Shown: positions 14,350-22,525, counted from the first letter of the stretch. The stretch is 39,408 nucleotides of DNA from Oleiharenicola sp. (GCA_025363455.1 JANYDW010000004.1:1-39408), one strand, 5' to 3'. A program made the numbers and translations. Notes: generated by a model from the letters alone, not told the origin.

Positions 14350-14588
14350 TGATCACCGCCTTCAACTTCCTCCAGCTGCCCGGCGGATTCTACGTCTGGA
14401 CGATCCTCTTTCTTTTCGCCGTCACGGGCGAAGCCTCGGGGCCGGTCGCTCGCGTGAACCACGCGTCTGGCATAACCCGAGGCGATCTTCCGGCGGTCTG
14501 TGTGCCCGCCGGTTTTGGGGTAACTGAACAATCGGCCGCCGCCTGTAGGGGTACGGGCGGCGGCTCAATTTCGGAGCCCCATGTATGA
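14349..14588 (+). CDS. Putative small membrane protein overlapping an RNA-structure region
   Basis: The frame encodes 79 aa. It starts by TGATG overlap with the previous stop and ends by ATGA overlap with the small terminase gene. The first 27 residues include a hydrophobic segment (YVWTILFLFAVTG). From about residue 28 on, the sequence is low in recognisable structure, and its DNA consists of strong hairpins (14416-14564). The coding status of the second half is therefore doubtful. The frame may be open by chance after an original shorter gene, or the hairpins may be RNA signals within the gene. Confidence 0.4.
   Translation: MITAFNFLQLPGGFYVWTILFLFAVTGEASGPVARVNHASGITRGDLPAVCVPAGFGVTEQSAAACRGTGGGSISEPHV
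14416..14564 (+). ncRNA. Candidate structured RNA: three or four consecutive hairpins before terS
   Basis: Stem A: TCGCC (14416-14420) with GGCGA (14427-14431). Stem B: GCCTCGGG (14433-14440) with CCCGAGGC (14476-14483), enclosing GCCGG/CTGGC (14441-14445 and 14467-14471, one G-T pair) and CGCGTG/CACGCG (14451-14456 and 14460-14465). Stem C: CCGGCGG (14490-14496) with CCGCCGG (14506-14512), followed by TTTT like an intrinsic terminator. Stem D: GCCGCCGCC (14535-14543) with GGCGGCGGC (14556-14564). I do not recognise a known RNA family. It could be an attenuator, a processing signal or a packaging-related element. Confidence 0.45.
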
Positions 14589-15112
14589 GCACCAAAAAAC
14601 GCCGCAAGGATTCCAAGCTCTGGACTCTCTCGGCCGAGACCCAGGCACACCTCTACCGGCTCTGCTCTGGCACGGGGGGCTACGCCGCCGCGCGGGCGTG
14701 GCTGCTCCAGGAGCATGCCGTGGAGGTGAAGTCCGACGCCACCTTCACCGCCTGGTGGTCCAAGTATCCGTTCTCCTTGCCTGCAGCCACGGATTTTGCG
14801 GCCAGCATGGAGAAGGAGATGGGGAAGCTGCCCGAGCTGGAGGGGCAGGCCGGGAAGCTGGCCCGGCTTGGGCAGGTAGGCTTCGAGCTTATGGCGATCC
14901 GCATGCAGGATCTCGACGGTCACATTGCGCTGAAGAAACGCCGCCAGAAGGATTCGGAGATCGCGCTGCAGGAGAGCAAGCACTCGCTGGCCCTGCGTCA
15001 GTACGAGGAGAAGATCTCCGCGGCCAAGGCCAACCTGGAGAAGGCGAAGTCCAAGGGCGGCCTGTCCAAGGAGACGCTCGCGCTGATCGAGGAGCAGCTG
15101 CGCCTGCTGTGA
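14585..15112 (+). CDS. Terminase small subunit (Mu Gp27/DUF3486-like)
   Basis: The product is 175 aa. The basic N-terminus (MSTKKRRKDSKLWTLSAETQ) is followed by a helix-turn-helix-like region (AARAWLLQEHAVEVKSDATF) and a long coiled-coil helix (HSLALRQYEEKISAAKANLE). This is the order of small terminases of Mu-like phages, which bind the packaging site and recruit the large subunit. The assignment depends mostly on position: its stop overlaps the large terminase start as GTGA. I took ATG 14585. An ATG four bases earlier belongs to another frame. Confidence 0.75.
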   Translation: MSTKKRRKDSKLWTLSAETQAHLYRLCSGTGGYAAARAWLLQEHAVEVKSDATFTAWWSKYPFSLPAATDFAASMEKEMGKLPELEGQAGKLARLGQVGFELMAIRMQDLDGHIALKKRRQKDSEIALQESKHSLALRQYEEKISAAKANLEKAKSKGGLSKETLALIEEQLRLL

Positions 15113-16494
15113 CTGCCGCCGCTCCAGTCAAGGCGAAGGTCAAGGCCCTCTCCGCAAATTTCTTCCTCAGCTACCAAGCTGCTTGGATCAAGGACGACTC
15201 GCGCCTCAAGCTCATGGAGAAGGCCCGCCAGATCGGTATCTCATGGGCGACCAGCTATCGCATCGTCCGCCAGAAGAGCGCGGCCGAGGCCCGGCTCGAT
15301 GCCTGGGTTTCCTCCCGCGACGATCTGCAGGCCCGCTTGTTCAAGGAGGACTGCAATCATTTCGCAGCCATCCTCAATGCCGCGGCCGAGGATCTGGGTC
15401 AGATCGTGATCGATCCCGAGCGCGCCATCTCGGCCTATGTGCTGCAGTTCGCCACCAGCTGCCGCATCAACTCCATGTCGAGCAATCCCGATGCCCAGGC
15501 CGGCAAGCGGGGTGACCGCGTGCTCGATGAGTTCGCCCTGCATCCTGACCCGCGCAAACTCTACAGCATCGCCTATCCCGGCATCACGTGGGGCGGCTCG
15601 ATGGAAATCATCAGCACGCACCGCGGCTCGGCCAATTTCTTCAATCAGCTCGTCCAGGAGATCAAGACCAAGGGCAACCCCAAGGGCTTTTCCCTCCACA
15701 CCGTCACACTCCAGACCGCGCTCGATGCGGGCTTCCTCGCCAAGCTGCAGGCCAAGCTGCCGAAGGATGACGAGCGCCAGGACATGGATGAGGCCGACTA
15801 CTTCAACTTCATCAAGGCCGGCTGCCCCGATGCGGAGACCTTCGCCCAGGAGTTCATGTGCGTCCCCTCCGACGACAACTCCGCCTTCATCACCTACGAG
15901 ATGATCGACGGCTGCAAATACCAGCCGGGCGAAAAGTGGGAGCGCACGCTGGAGGAGCTGGCTGCCTGCACCGATCCGCTCTACGCCGGCATCGACGTGG
16001 GCCGGAAGCATGACCGCTTCGTCCTGTGGATCGACCAGATCACCGGCGGGGTGGCCTTCACCCGCAAGAAGCTCGTCTTCCAGAATCGCACCTTCTCAGC
16101 CATGGAGGCCGACGTCTATCCCTTCCTTGCGCTGCCCAACCTCCGCCGCTGCTGCATCGACAATACCGGCCTGGGCATGCAGTTCGCCGAGCGCGCCCAG
16201 GAGCGCTTCGGCAAATACAAGATCGAGCCGGTCACCTTCACCGGACCGGTGAAGGAGGAGCTGGCCTATCCAGTCCGCGCCAGCTTGGAGGACCGGTCCT
16301 GCCGCATCCCCGATGACCCCGAGGTCATCAGTCACTTCCGGGCCATCCGCAAGGAGACCACGGCGGCCGGCAACATCCGCTTCACCGCCGAGGCCAACGA
16401 GGCCGGCCATGCCGATCTCTTCTGGGGCAAGGCCCTCGCCCGCCATGCCGCCAAGGCCCCGGCCGCTTCCTACGCCGTCACCCTCATTTCCTGA
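15109..16494 (+). CDS. Terminase large subunit
   Basis: The product is 461 aa from GTG 15109. The ATPase part shows a Walker A variant ARQIGISW (39-46) and a Walker B VLDEFA (138-143). The RNase H-like nuclease part has GIDVGRKHD (Asp 296), CIDNTGLG (Asp 351) and HADLFWGKA (Asp 436), the expected acidic triad. It packages DNA into preformed heads and, in Mu-type phages, cuts after a headful including host DNA. A continuous upstream reading frame from 14581 is a shadow of the small subunit. The length is usual for Mu/HK97-type enzymes. Confidence 0.9.
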   Translation: MTAAAPVKAKVKALSANFFLSYQAAWIKDDSRLKLMEKARQIGISWATSYRIVRQKSAAEARLDAWVSSRDDLQARLFKEDCNHFAAILNAAAEDLGQIVIDPERAISAYVLQFATSCRINSMSSNPDAQAGKRGDRVLDEFALHPDPRKLYSIAYPGITWGGSMEIISTHRGSANFFNQLVQEIKTKGNPKGFSLHTVTLQTALDAGFLAKLQAKLPKDDERQDMDEADYFNFIKAGCPDAETFAQEFMCVPSDDNSAFITYEMIDGCKYQPGEKWERTLEELAACTDPLYAGIDVGRKHDRFVLWIDQITGGVAFTRKKLVFQNRTFSAMEADVYPFLALPNLRRCCIDNTGLGMQFAERAQERFGKYKIEPVTFTGPVKEELAYPVRASLEDRSCRIPDDPEVISHFRAIRKETTAAGNIRFTAEANEAGHADLFWGKALARHAAKAPAASYAVTLIS

Positions 16495-16628
16495 TGCCCC
16501 ACACCGCCCATTCCTTTCGCATTAGCGCGATTCTGGCCCCCATGACCCGGACCTTGGGGTCAGCGTGCCCCTGTGGTGCTTTGCAACGCCGTTGCAACGG
16601 GGTCCTGCCGGAGGTCGAAACGCCATGA
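16494..16628 (+). CDS. Possible 44-aa coupled protein with hairpins inside
   Basis: The frame starts by TGATG overlap with the terminase stop and ends by ATGA overlap with the portal start, so it could serve translational coupling. The product, starting MPHTAHSFRISAILAPMTRT, has a CPCG and an RRCNG cysteine pair but no known fold. Two hairpins lie in its DNA: TGACCC/GGGTCA (16543-16548, 16557-16562) and TTGCAAC/GTTGCAA (16581-16587, 16591-16597). The second is enclosed by CCCC (16568-16571) and GGGG (16599-16602). It may be a leader for the portal gene rather than a functional protein. Confidence 0.35.
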   Translation: MPHTAHSFRISAILAPMTRTLGSACPCGALQRRCNGVLPEVETP

Positions 16629-18922
16629 AGCTGCGCGATTTGATCCCCCCGGTCCTGATGGCGGGCTTCCAGACCGCCAAAACCAAGGCGTTCACCGCCC
16701 TGGCCAGCGCCTTCATCCATGCCGATGACCTGCACGAGGGGCAGGCCAATCACCTCGTCTGGCCCTACCGGCAATCCGCCTGGGTCCATGCTGCCGTCAA
16801 CTACGTGGCCGATGAGATTGCCGGCCGGGAGCTTTGCTTCTACCAGGGCGACCAGCCCTATTCCGAGGCCGCCTTCGACGCCTGGTGGACGGCCCCCGCG
16901 CTGGGCCCGCGCACCAACCAGGGCACGCAGCCGCGCCTGAGCATCACCGAGGTGCGGCGGGATCTCGCCGCCTGGGCGAAGCTGGAGGGTGAGTTCTTCC
17001 TTTGCTTCGACGACACCTGGGCGGTCGCCGGCCTGCGCCGCAATCCGGCCGTGCTCACGCCTTTCCTCATCGCGGTGCCCTCGCGCATGCGCCACATCGT
17101 TCGGGCTGGCGTGCTGGAAGGGTGGGAATACGTCACCCAGGACGGGAAGCGCATGCTCTTCCTGCCTGAGCAGGTCATTCACTGGAAGGCTTTCAATCCG
17201 AATGATGAGTGGCGTGGCCTCGGCGACTACAAGGCCGCACAGATCGCCACTGAGGGCGCCTACCTCACCGGCGCCTACATCCGGGACCTCATGCGGAACA
17301 ATGGCGACCAGGGCGCAATCATCTCGGCCAAGAGCGGCTCGGTGACTGATGAGCAGAGGGAGCAGATCGTCGCTGCGCTGCAGGCCAAGCGCCGCGCCAT
17401 CCGCCTCGGCATCGCCAAGGATGTCTTCGTCAATGGCGAGATTTCCGTCGAGCGCTCCAAGGAGCAGTCAGCCGGCACCGATGTCATCGCCGGCAAGGCC
17501 CTGTCGCACCAGGAGATCTTCATCGCCTTCGGCGTTCCGCCTTCCATGGCCGAGGTCAAGGCCAGCTACTCCATCGGCAAGGACAGCGACTACTACCAGC
17601 TGATCATCCGCACCTGCATGCCGCTCGGCGGCCATATCGCGGGCGCGCTGGCGACGGTTGCGAGTCGCATGACCGGCCGCCCGCTGATGGCCCAGCTCGA
17701 ATGGGATGACCACCCGGTCATGATCGAGGTGCGCAACAGCCGGCTCGACATCGCCCTCAAGCTCTGGGGTGCCGGCATGTCCTGGCGCGACATCAACACC
17801 TATCTGGATCTGGGCATGGAGTCCTTCAAGGGCTGGGAGATTCCCTACCTGCCGTTCTCCGTGTCGCCGGTGGTTCTGAGTGGCGCACCGGTCGACGATC
17901 CCTCGCTGGCTGAAGATAACGCGGCCGCCGCGGCGGATGGTAAGGGTCGCGAGCTGCCCGAGATCTCCATGCTCAAGCTGCTGCTCGCCGCGAAGTCTCG
18001 GGCGGCCACGCCAGCACCGGTCATCGCGCACGTCGAGCGGGACGTGCTCGCCGGCTTCACCTGTGGTTGCGGCGATCCCGCAACCACCCTGAGCCTGTCG
18101 AAGGGCATCGAAGGCTATGCCGCGCAAAAGGCTGATCGTCCCCCGACCGAGATCGCCCGCTGGAAGGATTACATGAATCAGCGGCGCGAGACGGTGAAGG
18201 CCTTCTCCTCCGCCTTCGGCCGTGTGCTGATGACTGCGCGCATCGAGGTGCTCCGCAAGATCGAGGCGAAATACCAGCCGACCAAGGCCATTGTCGGCAA
18301 GACGGCCGCCGCTGATCTCCTCTTCGATCTGTCCGACTTCACCCGGCTCTTCACGGTGGGGATGCGCAAGCAGCAGCAGGGCGCCCTGGACAAGTCCGGC
18401 CAGCAGCTCTTCCAGGAGCTGGGCAAGGATGACCCGTTCAGCTTCTCCCCGCCCGAGGTGCAGTCTTTCCTCTCCGGCCGGCAGAACAAGCTCTCCGGTG
18501 TTCCCGGCTCTATCTTTGATCGCATCCGCGATTCGCTCCAGGCCGGCATCGATGCGGGCGATTCCACCAAGGATCTGGCCGCTCGGGTGAAGGCCGAGTT
18601 CAATACCCTGGGCGATACCGAGGCCATGCGCATCGCGCAGACCGAGACCAGCGCCGCCTATGGCCACGGCCGGCAGGAGGCCATGTTCAAGGCCGGCGTG
18701 AAATACAAGGCCTGGCTCACCAGCGGCAACGCGAACGTGCGCGCTGCCCACCAGGAGGCCGGGCTCACCTATCCGGTCGATGGCGGCATCCCGCTTGACG
18801 AGCCATTCATCGTCGACGGGGAGGAGCTGATGCACCCCGGCGACAGCGAGGGCTCTCCCGGCAACGTCATCAACTGCCACTGCGTCAGCGTCGCGGTGAG
18901 GGAACCGGAGCCGCTGTCATGA
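16625..18922 (+). CDS. Portal protein fused to Mu F-like minor head protein
   Basis: The product is 765 aa from ATG 16625 with GGAGG 9 nt upstream. Residues about 1-430 are an HK97-type portal (LVWPYRQSAWVHAAVNYVAD, ALSHQEIFIAFGVPPSMAEV, GKDSDYYQ). A low-complexity linker follows, then a helical region, and from about residue 640 a Mu F/SPP1 gp7-type domain (RIAQTETSAAYGHGRQEAMF, TSGNANVRAAHQEA, NVINCHCVSV). The portal forms the DNA channel, and the F-like protein is a few-copy head protein needed for assembly. In Mu these are separate genes (29 and 30). Here they form one chain. Confidence 0.85.
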   Translation: MKLRDLIPPVLMAGFQTAKTKAFTALASAFIHADDLHEGQANHLVWPYRQSAWVHAAVNYVADEIAGRELCFYQGDQPYSEAAFDAWWTAPALGPRTNQGTQPRLSITEVRRDLAAWAKLEGEFFLCFDDTWAVAGLRRNPAVLTPFLIAVPSRMRHIVRAGVLEGWEYVTQDGKRMLFLPEQVIHWKAFNPNDEWRGLGDYKAAQIATEGAYLTGAYIRDLMRNNGDQGAIISAKSGSVTDEQREQIVAALQAKRRAIRLGIAKDVFVNGEISVERSKEQSAGTDVIAGKALSHQEIFIAFGVPPSMAEVKASYSIGKDSDYYQLIIRTCMPLGGHIAGALATVASRMTGRPLMAQLEWDDHPVMIEVRNSRLDIALKLWGAGMSWRDINTYLDLGMESFKGWEIPYLPFSVSPVVLSGAPVDDPSLAEDNAAAAADGKGRELPEISMLKLLLAAKSRAATPAPVIAHVERDVLAGFTCGCGDPATTLSLSKGIEGYAAQKADRPPTEIARWKDYMNQRRETVKAFSSAFGRVLMTARIEVLRKIEAKYQPTKAIVGKTAAADLLFDLSDFTRLFTVGMRKQQQGALDKSGQQLFQELGKDDPFSFSPPEVQSFLSGRQNKLSGVPGSIFDRIRDSLQAGIDAGDSTKDLAARVKAEFNTLGDTEAMRIAQTETSAAYGHGRQEAMFKAGVKYKAWLTSGNANVRAAHQEAGLTYPVDGGIPLDEPFIVDGEELMHPGDSEGSPGNVINCHCVSVAVREPEPLS

Positions 18923-19533
18923 ACACGCAGAGCTATAACGCCACCCGCTTGGCTGATGGCCTGGCAAATTCTGATCTCAAGAAGATCGGCGACTTCAGCT
19001 GGCACTTCCTTGAAGGCCAGTCCGAACCGGACGGCATGCGGATCTTGCTGCCCGCCGACGATGAATCGGGCGAGCCGATCTGGGCTCCCGTCATGAAAGA
19101 GCCGAAGCCCTTTCAACTCCGCTATGAGTGGGATGGAAATCTCGACCAGCCGACGCTCAAGGAGCCGGTCCAATTGCCCGGCTGGCATGGGCGTCTAATC
19201 AGCGGCCGGCTCGAATCCGATCAACCCGTTGAAGAGGCTGCGCGGGACCTCAAGATCTGTCGGCCGATTGAGCCGCTGCCGGGCGAGACCGGGCAGGATT
19301 ACATGATCTTCTGCCCGGCATGCCAGTGCGGTCATCGCTTCCCAACGGGCGAAGGGCCGGGCCCGCGCTGGAAATTTAACGGGAACCTCGAATCACCCAC
19401 CTTCGAGCCGTCACTACGCATCCAGAGCGTGAAGCCCGAATGCCACAGCCAGGTCACGGACGGTCGCATCCATTTCTATCCCGACTCCGGTCACGCACTC
19501 GCCGGTCAAACGGTGCCACTCGAAGCATTCTGA
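18919..19533 (+). CDS. DUF6527-like phage protein with two similar halves
   Basis: The product is 204 aa. The C-terminal half has FCPACQCGHRF, WKFNGNLESPTFEPSLRI and GRIHFYPDSGHALAGQTVPL. I recognise this combination from small phage proteins placed near DUF6527, with a zinc-ribbon-like cysteine pair and a His/Asp-containing end. The N-terminal half contains YEWDGNLDQPTLKEPVQL then GWHGRLISGR, which repeats the WxxxGNLxxPTxxP theme and suggests an internal duplication. The molecular role is unknown. The ATGA overlap with the portal gene places it in the head operon. Confidence 0.6.
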   Translation: MNTQSYNATRLADGLANSDLKKIGDFSWHFLEGQSEPDGMRILLPADDESGEPIWAPVMKEPKPFQLRYEWDGNLDQPTLKEPVQLPGWHGRLISGRLESDQPVEEAARDLKICRPIEPLPGETGQDYMIFCPACQCGHRFPTGEGPGPRWKFNGNLESPTFEPSLRIQSVKPECHSQVTDGRIHFYPDSGHALAGQTVPLEAF

Positions 19534-19551
19534 CGCTCACAATTTCCTCCC

Positions 19552-20121
19552 ATGAAAACCATCCGCTTCCTCCTCAGCCTGGCAATTGCCACCTGCTTGT
19601 TCGCCATCGCATCCGCCGCGACCAGCGGCGCCGGCGCCGGCGTCGTTGACGATTACACCACGCGCGTCGTGTTCGGCCAGGGCACCGCGATCAACTTCTA
19701 CGCGACCAACGCGGCCGCGGGTGCCACGACGGTTGAGACCGCCATCACGTTGACCAAGTCTGCCGGAACTGGCGCCACCACCAGCGCCGCTTCCTTCGTG
19801 GTCACCAGCGGCAAGCGCTTCCGCATCACCTCGATCTCGATTGCCACACTCGGCAACGCGACCGCCACCGCCCAGAAGACTACCTTCAGCCTGCGCCTCA
19901 ACACGGCTGGCGCGGTCACCACCTCCTCCACGCCCGTTCTCTGGCAGGCCACCAGCGCCACCGTCGCCACCTCATCCATCTGGGATCGCAGCGTCTACAA
20001 CTTCCCGGACGGCTTCGAGATCCTCGGCGATGGCACGCTGCAGATCGGCGTGTCGGCCGTCTCCACCTTCACCACCAACGCGCCGACCTGGTTCATCAAC
20101 ATCACCGGCTACGAATACTGA
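19552..20121 (+). CDS. Hypothetical virion-module protein with signal peptide
   Basis: The product is 189 aa. It starts MKTIRFLLSLAIATCLFAIA followed by SAATSG, a typical Sec signal with an A-x-A cleavage site. The mature part is rich in Thr, Ala and Ser and beta-like (FRITSISIATLGNATATAQK), ending WFINITGYEY. Similar beta-sandwich proteins decorate capsids or form fibres. Its place between portal and protease genes suggests a head-associated role. A signal peptide on such a protein is unexpected. The leader is TTTCCTCCCATG. Confidence 0.6.
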   Translation: MKTIRFLLSLAIATCLFAIASAATSGAGAGVVDDYTTRVVFGQGTAINFYATNAAAGATTVETAITLTKSAGTGATTSAASFVVTSGKRFRITSISIATLGNATATAQKTTFSLRLNTAGAVTTSSTPVLWQATSATVATSSIWDRSVYNFPDGFEILGDGTLQIGVSAVSTFTTNAPTWFINITGYEY

Positions 20122-20142
20122 TCCGCGCAATTCCCTTTCTCC

Positions 20143-20865
20143 ATGAATCCACTCCTCGCCACGCTTCGCTCTGCCACCGCCGCCGCGCCCCTCCGCCGCG
20201 AGATGCCCGTCAAGCCCAAGGTGCTCGATGCGGCGAAGGGCATCATTCGCTTCACGGCCAGTGACGAGACGATGGACTATTCCAACGAGATCGTCCGGCT
20301 GGCCGGCTGGCGCTTCACAAACTTCAGCAAGAACGCGCCCTTCGTCGATAGCCACGACTACAGCGAGATCTCCAAGGCTCTCGGCCAGGTTGTGGCCTAT
20401 GGGGTGACCGGCGGCGAACTCGTCGAGGATGTGCAGTTCGCTTTGACGCCCAACGGCCAGACGCTGGCCGACTGGGCCTTCGCGATGTACCGCGACGAAT
20501 TTCTGCGCGCCTGTTCGGTCGGCTTCGTGCCGACGCGCTACGCGACCAAATGGGATAGCGACCGCAACGCCCTCATCGAGCAGATCGCGGAGCTGAAGCT
20601 CGATCCTGCTGCGGCCGCCCGGCTCAACGTCGTCTACATCGAGCAGGAGCAGATCGAGCTGAGCGCCTGCGTGCTCGGCTGCAATCCCAACGCCCTGGCG
20701 AAAGCCTACAAGGCCGGGACCCTGAGCGAGGAGTCGCTCGACAAATTTGCCACCATGTATGCGAGCACGAAAAACACCAAGCCGGCCGCTGATTCCGCGG
20801 ACGCCGGCTCGGTCCTCCCGCGGACGAAGCTCGCACTCCTGGCGGCCATCCAAGCCCGGCTCTGA
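20143..20865 (+). CDS. HK97-type prohead protease
   Basis: The product is 240 aa. Key positions are His 71 in APFVDSHDYSE and Ser 125 in FLRACSVGFVPT, matching the herpesvirus-assemblin-like catalytic His and Ser of HK97-type prohead proteases. GQVVAYGVTGGELVEDVQFA forms the connecting strands. It would cleave scaffold or capsid precursors during head maturation. It precedes the capsid gene as usual. The C-terminal Ala/Lys tail may be removed in maturation. The leader CCTTTCTCCATG has no Shine-Dalgarno site. Confidence 0.85.
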   Translation: MNPLLATLRSATAAAPLRREMPVKPKVLDAAKGIIRFTASDETMDYSNEIVRLAGWRFTNFSKNAPFVDSHDYSEISKALGQVVAYGVTGGELVEDVQFALTPNGQTLADWAFAMYRDEFLRACSVGFVPTRYATKWDSDRNALIEQIAELKLDPAAAARLNVVYIEQEQIELSACVLGCNPNALAKAYKAGTLSEESLDKFATMYASTKNTKPAADSADAGSVLPRTKLALLAAIQARL

Positions 20866-20893
20866 GCCGGCATCACAGCCAGAAAAACCAGTC

Positions 20894-22378
20894 ATGAATA
20901 AGATCCACTCCATTATCCTCTTCGCCGTCGCCGCGTTCGCCGCGTGCTTCGGCTGGATGCGCTCGGCCGCCACCGCGACCGAAGCGCCTCCCACCAATAA
21001 CGCCACCCGGCAGTTCGAGCACATCAAGTCCATCTTCGCGGAGATCGCCTACCTCGCCGGGCTCCAGCTGCGCCAATTCGGCGAGCTGGTCTTCGGCAAG
21101 ACCAGCCTTCGAGCCTTTATCGTCCCGGAGAAGACCCTCGATGAACAGATCAAGGATTCGCTGGCCCACATGAGCAAGCGCTTCGATCAGCTCGAAGAGA
21201 TGCAGAAGGGCGTCGCGAAAAACCGCGAAGACCTTGAGGCCGTCACGAAGCTCGTCGCTGAGGTGGCCAAGGATATCCTCAACGTCCGCAAGATCAGCCT
21301 GGAGCAGAAGGACGTGGCCGTGCGTCGGCCCGGCCAGCTGTCCGATGGCGCTGCCAAATATCTCGGCACCCTCTGGATGGTGTCGGCCCTCAAGACCCCC
21401 GGCGTGGATCTGAAGCCCCACCAGGTGGAATTGGCGCACAAGCACATCAAGGACATCCTGGGCCTCGAGGCCAAGGCGGCCCTCACGAGTGCCGACATCC
21501 CGCTGCCGGTGCAGTATTCCGCGGAGATCGTCGAATTCGTTTATGAATATGGTCTGGCCCGCAAGGTCGGCACCGTGTTCCCCTTGGGCGCGGCCAGCGT
21601 GAAGCTGCCCAAGCTGACGACCGATCCGACCTTCGGCTTGATCGCCACCAGCGGCAGCGTGCCGGAAAAGAGCCCGCAGATCGCGTTCGTCACGTTCACC
21701 GCGGAAAAGTTCGGCGGCCTGATCCGCCTGCCCGAGGAGATCGACGAGGACAGCATCATCGGCATGGGCCAGTTCATCGCCCGTTATGCCGCCCGCAACA
21801 TCGCCTACGTGGAGGACTGGCAGTTCTTCATGTCCACCGGTGCGGCGTCGGGCATCAACGGCACAGGCCCTGGCCTGGTGACCGCTGTCGTGACGGATGC
21901 CTGCTACGTCTACAACGGCAACTTGTCCACCTCGGGCAAGACCAAGCCTTCGGACGCCACGCTCACCGACTTCCGCAACATGCGGAATGCCTCGACGCTG
22001 AGCGGCATCGTGCTCGGCAAGGCGAAGTATTACATGCACCCGACCTATGAGGCTCTCCTGGTGAGCTTCAACACCTCGGCCACGGTGACGCCCTACAAGG
22101 CTGGCACCGGCAATTCGCCTGCGACGCTGGACGGCTTCGAGATCGTGTGGGTCCCGGTCATGCCGGTCTACTCGACCTCCGCGACCGTCTCCGTGGTTCA
22201 CGCGCTGTTCGGCGATGTGAGCTACCAGTATCTCGGCCTGCGCAACGGCATCCGGTTCGACACGAGCCGCGACGCCGCCTTCGCCACCGACGAGATCCTG
22301 ATTCGCGCCCTCGAACGCCTGACGGTCGCGCTGATGGCCTCCAAGGCCATCGCCGGCCTCCGCTGCTCCGCCAGCTAA
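20894..22378 (+). CDS. HK97-fold major capsid protein with N-terminal signal-like segment
   Basis: The product is 494 aa. The first 29 residues (MNKIHSIILFAVAAFAACFG, then WMRSAATATEA) look like a signal peptide or membrane anchor. A helical delta-domain-like region follows (about 75-135, KRFDQLEEMQKGVAKNREDL). The capsid core starts at about 150 and contains IPLPVQYSAEIVEFVYEYGL, ASVKLPKLTTDPTFGLI and IRLPEEIDEDSIIGMGQFIA, with the E-loop and P-domain order of HK97-type proteins. An internal start at Met 22 lacks a ribosome binding site. A terminator-like hairpin follows the gene. Signal-like starts are not typical for capsid proteins. Confidence 0.85.
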   Translation: MNKIHSIILFAVAAFAACFGWMRSAATATEAPPTNNATRQFEHIKSIFAEIAYLAGLQLRQFGELVFGKTSLRAFIVPEKTLDEQIKDSLAHMSKRFDQLEEMQKGVAKNREDLEAVTKLVAEVAKDILNVRKISLEQKDVAVRRPGQLSDGAAKYLGTLWMVSALKTPGVDLKPHQVELAHKHIKDILGLEAKAALTSADIPLPVQYSAEIVEFVYEYGLARKVGTVFPLGAASVKLPKLTTDPTFGLIATSGSVPEKSPQIAFVTFTAEKFGGLIRLPEEIDEDSIIGMGQFIARYAARNIAYVEDWQFFMSTGAASGINGTGPGLVTAVVTDACYVYNGNLSTSGKTKPSDATLTDFRNMRNASTLSGIVLGKAKYYMHPTYEALLVSFNTSATVTPYKAGTGNSPATLDGFEIVWVPVMPVYSTSATVSVVHALFGDVSYQYLGLRNGIRFDTSRDAAFATDEILIRALERLTVALMASKAIAGLRCSAS

Positions 22379-22410
22379 TGGTGAGCCCGTCGAACCACTG
22401 AGTTCTCTCC

Positions 22411-22438
22411 GAGCTGCCCCGCCGCGGGGCGGCTCTTT
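22411..22438 (+). terminator. Terminator-like hairpin after the capsid gene
   Basis: GAGCTGCCCC (22411-22420) pairs with GGGGCGGCTC (22426-22435) in a 10-bp stem with one G-T pair and loop GCCGC, followed by TTTAG. The short T-run suggests partial termination or an mRNA-stabilising 3' end, which would help make more capsid than connector. Confidence 0.6.
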
Positions 22439-22450
22439 AGAGCCCTCACC

Positions 22451-22525
22451 ATGATCACCAAGCCTCCAGTCAAGCGTCCCATGCCGCCCATCGTGCGGCG
22501 GCCGCTGCCCATTAAAACCAAGTGA
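22451..22525 (+). CDS. Possible 24-aa basic, proline-rich peptide
   Basis: ATG 22451 opens a 25-codon frame giving MITKPPVKRPMPPIVRRPLP and then IKTK. The stop overlaps the connector start as GTGA, so ribosomes could pass directly from it. Prolines and basic residues alternate regularly. It may be a leader peptide for coupling or a real mini-protein. No family recognised. Confidence 0.4.
   Translation: MITKPPVKRPMPPIVRRPLPIKTK

Noticed and set aside
14581..15108. Upstream extension of the large terminase frame
   Set aside because: The frame is open, but it overlaps the small terminase gene fully in another frame, and the true start GTG 15109 is coupled to that gene's stop.
16565..16624. Earlier portal start at 16565
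   Set aside because: ATG 16625 has a GGAGG site at the right distance, and the extra 20 residues have no portal character.
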